From contig NZ_CP031305.1 in NCBI RefSeq assembly GCF_004799645.1, positions 868,001 through 932,000 on the forward strand: DNA of 64,000 bases, read 5' to 3'. A program made the position numbers and the translations under genes. The notes under the pieces are model-generated. The model was given only the letters and a program-made list of their open reading frames with translations. It was not told the origin of the DNA and made no database searches. The stretch is from Natronorubrum bangense (GTDB taxonomy: Archaea > Halobacteriota > Halobacteria > Halobacteriales > Natrialbaceae). Shown here in pieces: positions 1 through 9,181 of this stretch; position 1 is the stretch's first letter; each line of letters opens with the position of its first letter.

Positions 1-221
1 TCGATGTAGACCTCGTCGGCCATCTCCGGATCGGTCATGATCGTCGCGGGGTTCGAGTTGACGAGGACGACGCGAGCGCCCTCCTCCTGAAGCGCCCGAC
101 AGGCCTGCGCACCGGAGTAGTCGAACTCGGCTGCCTGCCCGATCTGGATCGGTCCACTGCCGATCAACAGGATCGTGCGTCCGTCCCCTGCCTCGCCCTC
201 GCTCTGCTGGTCCGTGCTCAT
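1..221 (-). CDS. carB: Carbamoyl-phosphate synthase large subunit, N-terminal part
   Basis: Only the first 73 codons lie in the window; the gene continues past base 1. The large subunit makes carbamoyl phosphate from bicarbonate, ATP and glutamine-derived ammonia for pyrimidine and arginine synthesis in the cytoplasm. After an acidic N-terminus the translation shows the family's opening block [17 protein letters not shown], followed by QACRAL and [11 protein letters not shown], the start of the first ATP-grasp half. The ATG is complement 219-221, and a TATA-like TAATAAG lies about 33 bases upstream at 251-257. It is divergent from the histidine kinase. The small subunit is not visible here. 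Confidence 0.95.
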   Translation of the reverse strand, partial: MSTDQQSEGEAGDGRTILLIGSGPIQIGQAAEFDYSGAQACRALQEEGARVVLVNSNPATIMTDPEMADEVYI

Positions 222-250
222 TTGCTTGTTCGTCCGAAGTTCGCACATCG

Positions 251-300
251 TAATAAGCCCCACGATACAGTACGAATCTCGAAATGGCTTTTCGAAATTC
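251..300 (-). promoter_or_regulatory. carB promoter region with inverted repeat
   Basis: A TATA-like box (251-257) sits about 33 bases before the carB ATG. Just upstream of it is an inverted repeat, GAATCTCGAA (274-283) and TTCGAAATTC (291-300), with one mismatch and a 7-base spacer. The position suits an operator for carB. No regulator can be assigned. Confidence 0.4.
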
Positions 301-434
301 GAACTGCGGTATCTATCACCCCACCAACGTAGCTTGCTGTCGCCCTCACGCGGCGTGCACGCGATGATTCCATTGCTAGTGAACCGACACAGCGTGGGAC
401 GAACGACCGCCGTCGTGGGTGACACCCGACCCAA

Positions 435-441
435 TTTATAT
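435..441 (+). promoter_or_regulatory. TATA box of the PAS histidine kinase gene
   Basis: TTTATAT centred at 438 predicts a transcript start near 464. That falls on the ATG codons at 461 and 467, so the mRNA is probably leaderless. It excludes the in-frame GTG at 419, which lies upstream of the box. Confidence 0.6.
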
Positions 442-466
442 CCCTATACTGGCGAGAGACATGTGC

Positions 467-2389
467 ATGACAGTATCGGGCACCCCATCCTGCGAGAACG
501 CCCAGTCGAACTGCATCCGGATTTTATATGTGGATGCGAAGCCGGAGGTCGCAGCCCGGACTGCCGAGCGCCTCGAGTGCGAACACGACCGGTTCGAGAC
601 GAGCACGGCCACGAGTGCGGCTGCGGGCCTCGAGTGTCTCGAGGAGGACTCGATCGACTGTATCGTCTCGAGAGACGAGCTGTCGGGCGTCGACGGACTG
701 GCGTTTCTCAAACGAGTCCGCGAGCGAGATCCGACACTGCCGTTTATTCTGTGTCCCACCGATGGGTCCGAAGCACTGGCCAGCGACGCCATTTCTGCAG
801 GGGTCACGGATTACGTACGGACAGTCGAGGACGCCAGCCAGGACCCGAGTCTGGCAACCCGGATCATCAACGCCGTCGAGACCACGCGCACTCGTCGACA
901 GCGAAAACGCCAGCTGCAGGCGATTGAGACTGCCCAGGAAGGAATCAGTCTCCTCGACTCGGCGGGGCGGTTCAGCTATGTCAATCAGTCGTACGCCGAC
1001 TGTTTTGGGTACGACTCCACAGAGATGATCGGGGAGCACTGGGAGATCCTCTATGAAGACGAGGAGGCCGTGTACGCTACCGAGGAACTGCTCCCGACGG
1101 TGATGGAAACGGGGGGCTGGCGCGGCGAATCCGCCTGCGTCCGGGCGGACGGAAGCCGAATCGTCGTCGATCACACGCTCTCGCGAACCGAACACGACGA
1201 ACTCATCTGTACTGTCCGCGACATCACCGACCGAAAAGCGCGCGAGCGCGAACTCGAGCGCTACGAGACGATTCTCAAGGCGATCCCCGACGAGGTGTAC
1301 GTACTAGACGCCGACGGCATGTTTACGAACATCATCCCGCCAACCGATTCGGCCCTGACCACGTCGAAATATCGGCCTGCGGAACTGATCGGCGAACATG
1401 TCTCGCTCGTCCTCGACGATACGGACATCGCGAAGGGAGAGGCGGCGATTCAACGACTGTTAGCCGGCGATGACCGTGAGAAGGCGTCGTTCGAACTGGA
1501 TGTCCACACGAAAGACGGTGAGCGAATTTCGAACGAAAACCACATTTCCTTACTGCCGATGACCGAGGATGGGCAGTTTCAGGGGACCGTCGGCGTCCTC
1601 CGAGACATCTCCGACCGGAAGAAACGCGAACGGAAACTGAAACGACAGAACGAACGCCTCGAGTCGTTCGCCAGTATCGTCTCTCACGACCTCCGGAATC
1701 CGTTGAACGTGGCACACGGAAACCTCGAGTTGGCTCGAGAACAGGCCGACAACGACCACCTCGAGGCGGTGGCCACCGCTCACGAACGGATGCAGACCCT
1801 GATCGAGAATCTCCTGACGGTTGCCCGTGAAGAAAGACCGGTGGTCGAGACCGAGCCGATCGACCTCGAGACAGTCACTCGAACGTGCTGGCAACACGTC
1901 GAAACCGCTGAGGTGACACTGACCACGACGACTGATGCCGTCGTTCATGGCGACAGAGCCAGACTCAGACGCTTACTGGAGAATCTGATACGAAATACTG
2001 TCGAGCACAGCTCAACGGGCAGCCGGCCTACAGCCGACGACAGCGTCGGACAAGGCTCGCCAACCCCCGGCTCGCACACTCGTCAGGACAACGTCGAACG
2101 CGAGTCGACGCCCCGCGATGGACGGCCTGCTGCCGCGAGTGTGACACTCACTGTCGGCGATCTCTCGGGAGAGACTGGATTTTACGTTGAAGACGATGGG
2201 AGGGGAATCCCGGCCGAGCAACGCGATGCGGTGTTCGAGACTGGATACTCGATGGCGGCTGGCGGCACGGGTCTTGGACTCGCGATCGTCGAGCGAATCG
2301 CCGAGAATCACGGCTGGACAGTGACGGTTACCGAGAGCGACACCGGTGGTGCACGATTTGAGTTTCGCGATGTCGAACTCGAGCAGTGA
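467..2389 (+). CDS. Soluble PAS-domain sensor histidine kinase with degenerate receiver
   Basis: A 640-residue cytoplasmic kinase without membrane segments. Order: receiver-like domain (about 17-125), PAS (about 135-255), second PAS (about 258-385), HisKA with H-box SHDLRNPL (phospho-acceptor His407), then HATPase_c with N-box RNTVEHS, G1 DDGRGIP and G2 GTGLGLAIV. A low-complexity Ser/Thr/Pro/Asp insert separates the N-box from G1. The kinase core looks intact. The receiver is not: the phospho-Asp position is Arg69 (motif VSRDELSG), the conserved Thr position is Pro and the conserved Lys is missing. Start chosen from the TATA box at 435; ATG 461 is an alternative. It is convergent with DUF5815 (8-base gap). 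No response-regulator gene is adjacent, and signal and target are unknown. Confidence 0.9.
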   Translation: MTVSGTPSCENAQSNCIRILYVDAKPEVAARTAERLECEHDRFETSTATSAAAGLECLEEDSIDCIVSRDELSGVDGLAFLKRVRERDPTLPFILCPTDGSEALASDAISAGVTDYVRTVEDASQDPSLATRIINAVETTRTRRQRKRQLQAIETAQEGISLLDSAGRFSYVNQSYADCFGYDSTEMIGEHWEILYEDEEAVYATEELLPTVMETGGWRGESACVRADGSRIVVDHTLSRTEHDELICTVRDITDRKARERELERYETILKAIPDEVYVLDADGMFTNIIPPTDSALTTSKYRPAELIGEHVSLVLDDTDIAKGEAAIQRLLAGDDREKASFELDVHTKDGERISNENHISLLPMTEDGQFQGTVGVLRDISDRKKRERKLKRQNERLESFASIVSHDLRNPLNVAHGNLELAREQADNDHLEAVATAHERMQTLIENLLTVAREERPVVETEPIDLETVTRTCWQHVETAEVTLTTTTDAVVHGDRARLRRLLENLIRNTVEHSSTGSRPTADDSVGQGSPTPGSHTRQDNVERESTPRDGRPAAASVTLTVGDLSGETGFYVEDDGRGIPAEQRDAVFETGYSMAAGGTGLGLAIVERIAENHGWTVTVTESDTGGARFEFRDVELEQ

Positions 2390-2397
2390 ACGAGAGC

Positions 2398-2934
2398 CTA
2401 CAGCGCGCGGTCGTGTTCGCTTTCGAAATTACGCTGACGGCGGTACTGGTCGACGAACTCACTGACATCGAACTCGAGCATCTGTGATTCGAAGTCGGTG
2501 ACGGCGTCGTCGTCCTCGGCGTGGCTGATCGCGTGGTCCATGAGTTCGACGACGAGTTCGACAATGATTTGATGAAGTCGCCGACTGTCAAAGTCGGTCA
2601 CCCACACCATTGCGTACCCAACACCACCGTCGTTGCTGCCGTCATAGGTCACTACTTTTTCGGGGAACTCCTCTAAGACGACGCCCATCAGATGGGGCGT
2701 GCCGAACTCGCCGAAGTCGTCATCGGTTTCGATCGTTTCCTGAAGAATCGTCACGAGCGATTCAGGGAAAAATCGGGACGGCGGATGAACGTCGGTGACG
2801 ACGGCATGGGAGTCGCCACAGCCGCATGTATACTCGCGCATTCCGAGGTCGATCTCGTGTGGGTCGATCGTCGTCCCACAGGGAAGTTCGAGTGTCCGAT
2901 CACCGCCGGAACCCGGGACGCGGGGCTCTGCCAT
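2398..2934 (-). CDS. DUF5815 family protein
   Basis: A 178-residue soluble protein of a haloarchaeal family that I recognise as DUF5815; its function is unknown. Near the N-terminus (residues 18-40) are Cys-containing motifs, LPCGTTI and YTCGCGDSHAVV, that could bind a metal; the rest is mixed helix and strand with an acidic C-terminus. It ends 8 bases from the convergent kinase gene. The ATG is complement 2932-2934. No operon partner is evident, since the next gene upstream on this strand starts 245 bases further on. Confidence 0.75.
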   Translation of the reverse strand: MAEPRVPGSGGDRTLELPCGTTIDPHEIDLGMREYTCGCGDSHAVVTDVHPPSRFFPESLVTILQETIETDDDFGEFGTPHLMGVVLEEFPEKVVTYDGSNDGGVGYAMVWVTDFDSRRLHQIIVELVVELMDHAISHAEDDDAVTDFESQMLEFDVSEFVDQYRRQRNFESEHDRAL

Positions 2935-3179
2935 TGGCTACCGTTAGGCTGGACCGGGCATAAGGGCGACGACTCGGTGTGGCCACTGCATGCAGGATTT
3001 CCATCAACGGTCGCGTGACTGCCCAACCATTTCGGCCCGGCGGGACTCGAGACGGGCTTCATTGCCCTGTCGAACTGATCCGTTGAGACGGGGTCCGTTA
3101 GGGCGTTTTCCGGCGAAAAAGGCAGCATAGCGAAACGTATCAGCCGGCCGAAACCAGCGGCCGCCAGCCCGTGTCGTCG

Positions 3180-5126
3180 TCAGTCGTCGCCGGGACTGGT
3201 GAGGTCGTACTCAGTGTGACACGGCTCGGGGGGCAAGGAAATCGAGGGGTTGCTGTCGAGAAAGCCCTCGGGTTTGAGATGGAAGCTCGCGATTTCGACC
3301 GGCAGGACGGGCCAGTCCTCCGCTCGAGGTACGTGATTGACCCCCTGTGTGTACCAGACGACGAGGTCCTCGTCGACGAGCGACCGGTCTTGTTCCGTCC
3401 ACTCGGGCAGGCCGGTCGTGTCATCGTTCAGATTCGGATAATCGCCTGCAGCGAACAGTTCGTCGTCGTCGTGTGGAGTTACCCAGAAGTGGTTCTGGAT
3501 GAATCCAGACCGTTCCATGTAGCTCGAGGTCGGCTTCATCGGCGCCGAGACGTTGGTGTGGGGCTCGAGCTTGTAGCCACAGCTGCGTCCGTAGGCGTTT
3601 TCAGTCTCGCTGCTGGCGATCCGCCAGTACCGACCGCGAAGCGGATCAATATCCTGTCTGGCCTCGTTCTCTCGCTCCAGTAACGTCTCTTTGGCCCGGA
3701 ACCCGTTCTTTCGGTTCCGTTCGCTGCCTGTCGGCTCGTTGTGGACCTCGTACGCCCGCATTGGGCTGTCGTCGATGTCGAAATCGAGCCGGAAGTTGAA
3801 GAAGTGCTGATGAATCGGGGCTTTGACCTGTGGTGCGACGATCGCGTACTGGCCGTAGGTATCTTCGGCAGTCTCGTCGGCGGGCACGACCCCGTTCGAG
3901 TCGACGCCGGTCAGGCGAACCTCGGCCTCGATGCTGCCGTCCGGGTAGAAATACCAGTAGAAGCCGTAGTCGTAGTTGTACACCGTCGCAATAAAGGAGA
4001 TCACGAGTCGGCGGCGGCGTCGAACCTCGGTGTGAGGTTTGCGCTCTTCGGTGTGTTTCCAGAGGACACCGTCGTCCTCCTCGTGCATACAGATCGCACT
4101 CTCTAAGGTTTCTGCCTCGCCGTCGATGGTGTTCATCTCGACATCGAAGTACTTCATCACGCCGAGACAGTCACAGCCTTCGGTGAGTTCGTTGGCCATG
4201 CGGCCGACGTGATACTCACCGATGTCGAACGCGTTCTTCCAGGAGTGGTTCGGATCCGGATCGCCGTACGGGACGGCCATTTCACAGGCGGATGCACGGT
4301 GGAGGACCCGACGAGACTCATCACCGTCGTCGAATTTCACGTCGTGAAAGACGAGTCCCTCACGGGCGGTCCAGCCGACCTGTAGCTCCCAGTCGAGCCA
4401 TTCGACGGTGTTTCCGTCGACGTCCCAGCTGGGGCCATCCGGCTGAACGACATCGAGATGTTCGAAGTCGTCTCTCGTTTCGACTCTGTCGGCGCGGTAG
4501 TCTGCGTCTTCAGGGGGGAGTGGGCTGTCCGGATCGGGAACCCCGTTGTCCTCGATCTCGACGACTGTCATTTCGTCGAGATCGACGAACGCAAACAGCC
4601 CTTCGATCGGCCGTGCACGACCGTTGTCGTTCTCGCTCGTTCGAATCCACGAGATCGCTCGGCAGAGTCGTTTCCCCTCGTGAGCTTCGGGTTCGAACCC
4701 GCTTGCCGACCAGGGGTCGATCATAACGAGATCGAAGTTCTCAACACCGCGTTTAGCTGCGGCCTCACGCCATTCCGGATCGTTTTTGACGACTTCTCGA
4801 GCCTCCTCGATCTCCTCCGGCATCACCGCAGGCTGGGCGTCCGGCAAGTGTTCCCACTCGAGAAGTGTCCCATCGGTGATCGAAACGGTCCCTTCGTACG
4901 TCTCGCCGTCTGCTCTGGCGACGACTGTCGCCGCTCGGTCGAACGAGTCGCCGGGTTCGAACGACTTGACGGCCGCTTTCGGCGGTTCGTCGAGCGTGAT
5001 GTTATGGTACTGTACACTGTCGAGATCGGTTTCGACCGCGACGATTTCAGCGGCGGTTTCGATCTCCGACGCAGTGAGTGGGTCGAGCGGATGGTCGGCG
5101 GTTGTTGATTCTTGATATTTGCTCAT
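3180..5126 (-). CDS. Copper-containing primary amine oxidase
   Basis: A 648-residue topaquinone amine oxidase that oxidises primary amines to aldehydes, releasing ammonia and hydrogen peroxide. Visible catalytic features: cofactor motif VYNYDYG with the topaquinone Tyr at 385; copper ligands His439 and His441 (HQHFFNF) and His598 (NHVPRAEDWPV); and the catalytic base Asp301 in AFDIGEY. N2/N3-like domains precede the catalytic beta-sandwich. Length and motif order match the bacterial tyramine/histamine oxidase type. No signal peptide is seen, so it is probably cytoplasmic. It is divergent from the TrmB-type gene at 5357, a plausible regulator. Substrate cannot be told from sequence. Confidence 0.93.
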   Translation of the reverse strand: MSKYQESTTADHPLDPLTASEIETAAEIVAVETDLDSVQYHNITLDEPPKAAVKSFEPGDSFDRAATVVARADGETYEGTVSITDGTLLEWEHLPDAQPAVMPEEIEEAREVVKNDPEWREAAAKRGVENFDLVMIDPWSASGFEPEAHEGKRLCRAISWIRTSENDNGRARPIEGLFAFVDLDEMTVVEIEDNGVPDPDSPLPPEDADYRADRVETRDDFEHLDVVQPDGPSWDVDGNTVEWLDWELQVGWTAREGLVFHDVKFDDGDESRRVLHRASACEMAVPYGDPDPNHSWKNAFDIGEYHVGRMANELTEGCDCLGVMKYFDVEMNTIDGEAETLESAICMHEEDDGVLWKHTEERKPHTEVRRRRRLVISFIATVYNYDYGFYWYFYPDGSIEAEVRLTGVDSNGVVPADETAEDTYGQYAIVAPQVKAPIHQHFFNFRLDFDIDDSPMRAYEVHNEPTGSERNRKNGFRAKETLLERENEARQDIDPLRGRYWRIASSETENAYGRSCGYKLEPHTNVSAPMKPTSSYMERSGFIQNHFWVTPHDDDELFAAGDYPNLNDDTTGLPEWTEQDRSLVDEDLVVWYTQGVNHVPRAEDWPVLPVEIASFHLKPEGFLDSNPSISLPPEPCHTEYDLTSPGDD

Positions 5127-5135
5127 GGTGTCACA

Positions 5136-5171
5136 TGCTCAGACAGTGGACGTTTGTTGTCTGTCCGAGCA
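5136..5171. promoter_or_regulatory. Inverted repeat upstream of the amine oxidase gene
   Basis: TGCTCAGACAG (5136-5146) and CTGTCCGAGCA (5161-5171) are inverted copies matching at 10 of 11 positions with a 14-base spacer. They begin 10 bases upstream of the amine oxidase ATG. They could be a regulator-binding site or a hairpin in the leader. A separate 10-base direct repeat, TCCACGGATT, occurs at 5186 and 5281 in the same divergent region. Confidence 0.45.
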
Positions 5172-5356
5172 GATATGTCGATGTGTCCACGGATTTCGTA
5201 ATGGAGATTATTTACAACTCGAGTGTGGTAGTCGGTAGCATTTAAGCGACCCACGCTGCGGTCTCGGGACCCAGGCGGTATCCACGGATTATACAACAGT
5301 TACGTATGTGGAATAATCGAAAAACTCCTTCATGAAGTGTGTTATCTAGCACCAAT

Positions 5357-6187
5357 ATGGAGCACCAGACGTCGATGTATCTGAAGGAACTCGGACTCTG
5401 TCAGTACGAAGCAAACGCCTACGTCTGTCTCCTCCAACGAGGGACGTCGACTGCACAGGAAGTCGCCGACGGTGCCGGCGTGCCACAGCCGCGAGCGTAC
5501 GATACACTCGACAGTCTCGAGGAGAAAGGATTCGTCGATGTCCAGCCCGGCCGCCCCAAGAAGTACGGCCCGATCAAGCCTGAAATCGCCATCAACCGGT
5601 TCTGTGAGTTCAAAGAGCGCCAGTACAACCAGGAAATCGCTCGAATGCAACGGCTCGGTGACCACCTCATAGACGCGATCGAAGACCAGACCACACCCGA
5701 GGAACGGTCTGAAATCTGCTGGACGTACTCCGATCGTCATCGGATCCTCGAGAAGCTGTCCGAACTCACGGCTGCGACCACGTCGGAGATTCGGATGATC
5801 ACGACGCCAGTCAGTTTCGAGCGGATTCTCAATCATCACGCCGAGCGACTGGCCAGCAAGGCAGACGAGGGGATACCCATTCAGGCAATCGTTGCCGACG
5901 ACGGAACCGTCTCACCCGCGGTTTACGATCGAGCAACCGAGATTATGGACGTTCGATGGGTCGAGAATATCGAAGGCCGGATCTATCTCTACGATACTGC
6001 ACACGTCCTCGTCGCGTTCGCTGCCAGCAACGCCGATGGCTACGTTGGCATCTCCGTTACGAGCGAGACGCTGTATAGAACGCAGTCCCAACTGTTCGAT
6101 CTGCTCTGGGCAAACGGACGAGAACTGAGTCAGCAAGCTGCCGGAACCGATGCTGGTACCGTTCGCACAGGAGATGACGTGGTTTAG
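5357..6187 (+). CDS. TrmB-family transcriptional regulator
   Basis: A 276-residue protein with an N-terminal winged helix (about 8-75; [18 protein letters not shown] then [19 protein letters not shown]), as in TrmB sugar-responsive regulators, and a C-terminal domain (about 110-260) of the TrmB effector type. A short helix with basic and Gln residues joins the two. ATG 5357 was preferred to the upstream GTG 5339 because the winged helix begins soon after it. Its position divergent from the amine oxidase gene suggests that it regulates amine use, although TrmB family members usually sense sugars. The effector is unknown. Confidence 0.85.
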   Translation: MEHQTSMYLKELGLCQYEANAYVCLLQRGTSTAQEVADGAGVPQPRAYDTLDSLEEKGFVDVQPGRPKKYGPIKPEIAINRFCEFKERQYNQEIARMQRLGDHLIDAIEDQTTPEERSEICWTYSDRHRILEKLSELTAATTSEIRMITTPVSFERILNHHAERLASKADEGIPIQAIVADDGTVSPAVYDRATEIMDVRWVENIEGRIYLYDTAHVLVAFAASNADGYVGISVTSETLYRTQSQLFDLLWANGRELSQQAAGTDAGTVRTGDDVV

Positions 6188-6216
6188 TGGCTCACCGAGC
6201 GATCTGGCGCCGTCCG

Positions 6217-7083
6217 TTAGAAGTCCGACTTATCGAACAGGACGTAGCCGACGACGATCGAGACGACCAACCAGCCCGCGAGAACGACGATCCCGATCTC
6301 GGGTGACGTATAGAACGGCTCGGCCTCGGTGGCCGTCACGTCGACGCCAGCCTGTGCCGGCTCCGCATTGACACGCTGTGCGACGTCGGGCAACAGTGCG
6401 ACGATGGTCGAGAAGTACGCCGACGAGGGCGAGACCTGCATTACGGGGTATACCCAGTCTGGAATCGCTGCCGGAAGCGAGAACCCCTCAACGACGTAGA
6501 GAAGTCCCATCGGGATTACGTCCCACAGCAGTTCGAAGACGACGAAGAAGCCAAGCGCCAGCGTCGTCGCGCGCGACGTCGACCCGGTCGTCGCCGAGAT
6601 GCCGACGACGATCGACGCGTAGACAGTCGTGAACCCAACCGTCGCGAGCACGAACACTCCCATTGCGGCGATGTCGACCTCGCCAAGTAACGCGGCACCG
6701 AACCCGAGGCCAACGAGGAGCCCGACACCGAGCCCGAACGCGAGGACTGCTGCCCGGCCGACGACTTTTCCAGCGAAGACCTGTCCACGCGTCGTCGGCA
6801 AAGAGAGCAGCAGTTTGATGCTCCCCAGCTCGCGCTCGCCTGCAAGCGACTTATAACAGACGACGATCGCCGCCAACGGGACGAACAGTCCGACGAGCCC
6901 GATCGTGAAGAAAATCAACCCGCCGAAGGTCGCCCCACCAGGCGAGCCGAACAGCTCAGGGACCTCGACGTAGGCGTACGTCGACACGATCGAGACGACG
7001 ACGAAGACGGCGACAAGCGCCCACAGCGCCCGCGACTGGACGGCATCCCGGAAGTCCTTCTTGGCGACGACGAGCCAGGTCAT
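6217..7083 (-). CDS. ABC-2 type transporter permease
   Basis: A 288-residue membrane protein with about six hydrophobic segments: residues 20-40, 55-80, 108-130, 138-160, 168-195 and a last one near 262-282. It resembles NosY/YhaP-like ABC-2 permeases, including the cytoplasmic loop KSLAGERELGSIKLLLSLPT that contacts the ATPase. An extracytoplasmic loop precedes the last segment. Its ATG overlaps the stop of the ATPase gene by 4 bases, so the two are translationally coupled. The likely role is export of a small molecule or maintenance of a membrane component; the substrate is unknown. Confidence 0.9.
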   Translation of the reverse strand: MTWLVVAKKDFRDAVQSRALWALVAVFVVVSIVSTYAYVEVPELFGSPGGATFGGLIFFTIGLVGLFVPLAAIVVCYKSLAGERELGSIKLLLSLPTTRGQVFAGKVVGRAAVLAFGLGVGLLVGLGFGAALLGEVDIAAMGVFVLATVGFTTVYASIVVGISATTGSTSRATTLALGFFVVFELLWDVIPMGLLYVVEGFSLPAAIPDWVYPVMQVSPSSAYFSTIVALLPDVAQRVNAEPAQAGVDVTATEAEPFYTSPEIGIVVLAGWLVVSIVVGYVLFDKSDF

Positions 7084-7997
7084 GCTTCGACCCCCCGACC
7101 CTCGTTCGTGTAACGGACGAACAGGTCCTCGAGCGACGATTCGACGACCGAGAAGTCCTGCACCCCAGCCACCTCGTCGATGGCGTGTAAGACGGCGAAC
7201 TTCGAGACGCCATCGACAGTCACCCGCAGGCGACCGTCGTCGATCGCCGCGCTCCCCACGCCCTCAAGACCACGCACGTCCTCGAGGACCCCCTCGTCGA
7301 GCGTCGAAACGTAGACGTACAGCGTTTCGCCGATCTCCGTCGCGTCCCGAAGGCCGTCGATCGTATCGACGGCGACGAGATGGCCGCCATCGATGATCGC
7401 GACGCGGTCACAGACCGCTTCGACCTGCTCCATGATGTGACTCGAGAAGAAGACGGTCGTTCCGCGCTCGTTCTCCTGGCGGATGATCTCGCGCATCTCG
7501 CGAGCACCGTTCGGATCGAGTCCAGTCGAGGGTTCGTCCAAGACGAGCAGATCGGGGTCGCCGACCAGCGCCATGGCGAGCACCAGTCGCTGGCGCATCC
7601 CCTTCGAGTAGCCGCCCGCCTTCCGGTCGGCGGCGTCGGCGATCCGGACCCGCTCGAGCAACGCGTCGGGATCGTCGTCGACGCCTTTCATTTCGATAGC
7701 GAACTCGACGTGCTGGCGACCGGTCAGACGGTCATAGACGTGGTAGGCGTCGGGGAGCACGCCGGTTCGGCTCCGGACCGTTTCGCCCTCGGTCTGGGCA
7801 TCGTGGCCGAGGACGGTCACAGTGCCCTCGGTCGGGCGGATGAAATCGAGGAGCATGTCGATCGTCGTCGACTTCCCAGCCCCATTCGGGCCCAGAAAGC
7901 CGAAGATTTCGCCCTCTTTGACAGTCAGATCGAGATCGTTGACGGCGACGACGTCGCCGAAGCGCTTCGTCAGCCCCTCGAGTTCAATCGCGGGCAT
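7080..7997 (-). CDS. ABC transporter ATP-binding protein
   Basis: A 305-residue ATPase with Walker A GPNGAGKST (about 35-43), signature YSKGMRQR, Walker B LLVLDEPSTGLDP and the switch His in SSH. The family is that of CcmA/NosF-type exporters, with a C-terminal regulatory region of about 85 residues after the nucleotide-binding domain. It is coupled to the downstream permease by a 4-base overlap. A strong Shine-Dalgarno-like GGAGGGT lies 5 bases before the ATG, with a TATA-like AT-rich box around 8071-8083, so this mRNA has a leader of roughly 50 bases. Confidence 0.93.
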   Translation of the reverse strand: MPAIELEGLTKRFGDVVAVNDLDLTVKEGEIFGFLGPNGAGKSTTIDMLLDFIRPTEGTVTVLGHDAQTEGETVRSRTGVLPDAYHVYDRLTGRQHVEFAIEMKGVDDDPDALLERVRIADAADRKAGGYSKGMRQRLVLAMALVGDPDLLVLDEPSTGLDPNGAREMREIIRQENERGTTVFFSSHIMEQVEAVCDRVAIIDGGHLVAVDTIDGLRDATEIGETLYVYVSTLDEGVLEDVRGLEGVGSAAIDDGRLRVTVDGVSKFAVLHAIDEVAGVQDFSVVESSLEDLFVRYTNEGRGVEA

Positions 7998-8164
7998 GCT
8001 CGACCCTCCGAGATGCAGTCACAGTTGACGAGAAGATGGAGTGCATGAAGAACACATAAGCGGGGGATATGATAAATATTATCGTTTATTTTACATATTG
8101 GCAGCGAGACTACTCAAAGTTATTTGAGCCGGGACAAAGACACGACTCGGCGGCGTCTCGGCGG

Positions 8165-9064
8165 TCAGCGACCGTCAGTCGGAATGGGGGTAACCTGAAA
8201 CGAGTCGTCGATCGCGAGCCGAAGCGTTTCGTCGTCGAACGTAATTTCGACCGTCGCCTCGAGCGGATCGGTGCTCGCAACGTCGGTCGTCATCGTCTCC
8301 GTAACGATGAACTCGAAAAACTCCCAGAGCGGGGTATCGAGTACCGAGATTCCATGGTCCCAGAAAAATCCTACCGCCGCAGGGTGAAACGCTGCCGTTA
8401 CCTCGAGGGGCATGTGGATCAGAAACTGACACTCGCGACACGTATGTGCGAGCGTATACGCCGTGAAATCGTCGTGGTCATGTTCGTCGACGGCGGTGTC
8501 GACCGCCCCATAACACTCGGGACAGACGCCCCCGTGAACCAGCGTGTGCGTACTCCAGATGCGGTACCCGACGCTGTCGACGACGGCCGCTGGAGACCGG
8601 TTGCGTGTCTGACTTCGGGGTAAGAGATCAACCAGCAGCGGCGTCTCGCAGTCGCGACACCGAACGACGAACCGCTCTCCGTCGACCGTTGCAACGAGCG
8701 AGTTGCCACCGCAAAACACGCAGCATCCGCCGACGGCGACATCGTCGAACACGTGGGTGCTTTCGTAAAGTCCGGAACGGATCGTCCGCACGATTTTGTC
8801 GCCACCGTAGGTCAACCGATACCCTTCCGGTGTTTCGGCGATGAACCAGCCACACAGTTGCTCAAGATGGTAGGAAAACTGTGACGTACTCTCGATGTCG
8901 ACGGCGTCGTACAGCTCCGTAAACGACATCGTCAGCCACTGCTGTTGCTGTTCTCGTTCCGCCTCAACGAGCGCGAGCAGGATTTCGAGTCGCGTGCGGT
9001 TGCTGAGTGCGCTGATCGCATCGACGACACCATCGTCGATCGGCAGGTCGGTTGGTGAGCTCAT
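8165..9064 (-). CDS. Winged-helix regulator with two zinc ribbons (DUF7351-like)
   Basis: A 299-residue protein with an ArsR-like winged helix at the N-terminus (about 10-100; ISALSNRTRLEILLAL, SQFSYHLEQL). Two zinc-ribbon-like modules follow: CVFC with CRDC (about 114-140) and CPEC with CREC (about 178-212). The C-terminal part is beta-rich. This resembles the haloarchaeal DUF7347/DUF7351 transcription-factor architecture. It lies directly upstream of the ABC-2 transporter genes on the same strand, 167 bases from the ATPase start, so it is a candidate regulator of that transporter. Confidence 0.8.
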   Translation of the reverse strand: MSSPTDLPIDDGVVDAISALSNRTRLEILLALVEAEREQQQQWLTMSFTELYDAVDIESTSQFSYHLEQLCGWFIAETPEGYRLTYGGDKIVRTIRSGLYESTHVFDDVAVGGCCVFCGGNSLVATVDGERFVVRCRDCETPLLVDLLPRSQTRNRSPAAVVDSVGYRIWSTHTLVHGGVCPECYGAVDTAVDEHDHDDFTAYTLAHTCRECQFLIHMPLEVTAAFHPAAVGFFWDHGISVLDTPLWEFFEFIVTETMTTDVASTDPLEATVEITFDDETLRLAIDDSFQVTPIPTDGR

Positions 9065-9181
9065 TGTCGGGCGGTGTGATGATCGCTGTCTGTACGCACC
9101 ACTCGGTGGCTATTCGTTGCTCGAGAAAACGAACGTGTCGGTGGTGTGTGCTCGGTCGAACAGCCAGCACTCGGCGTGTAC

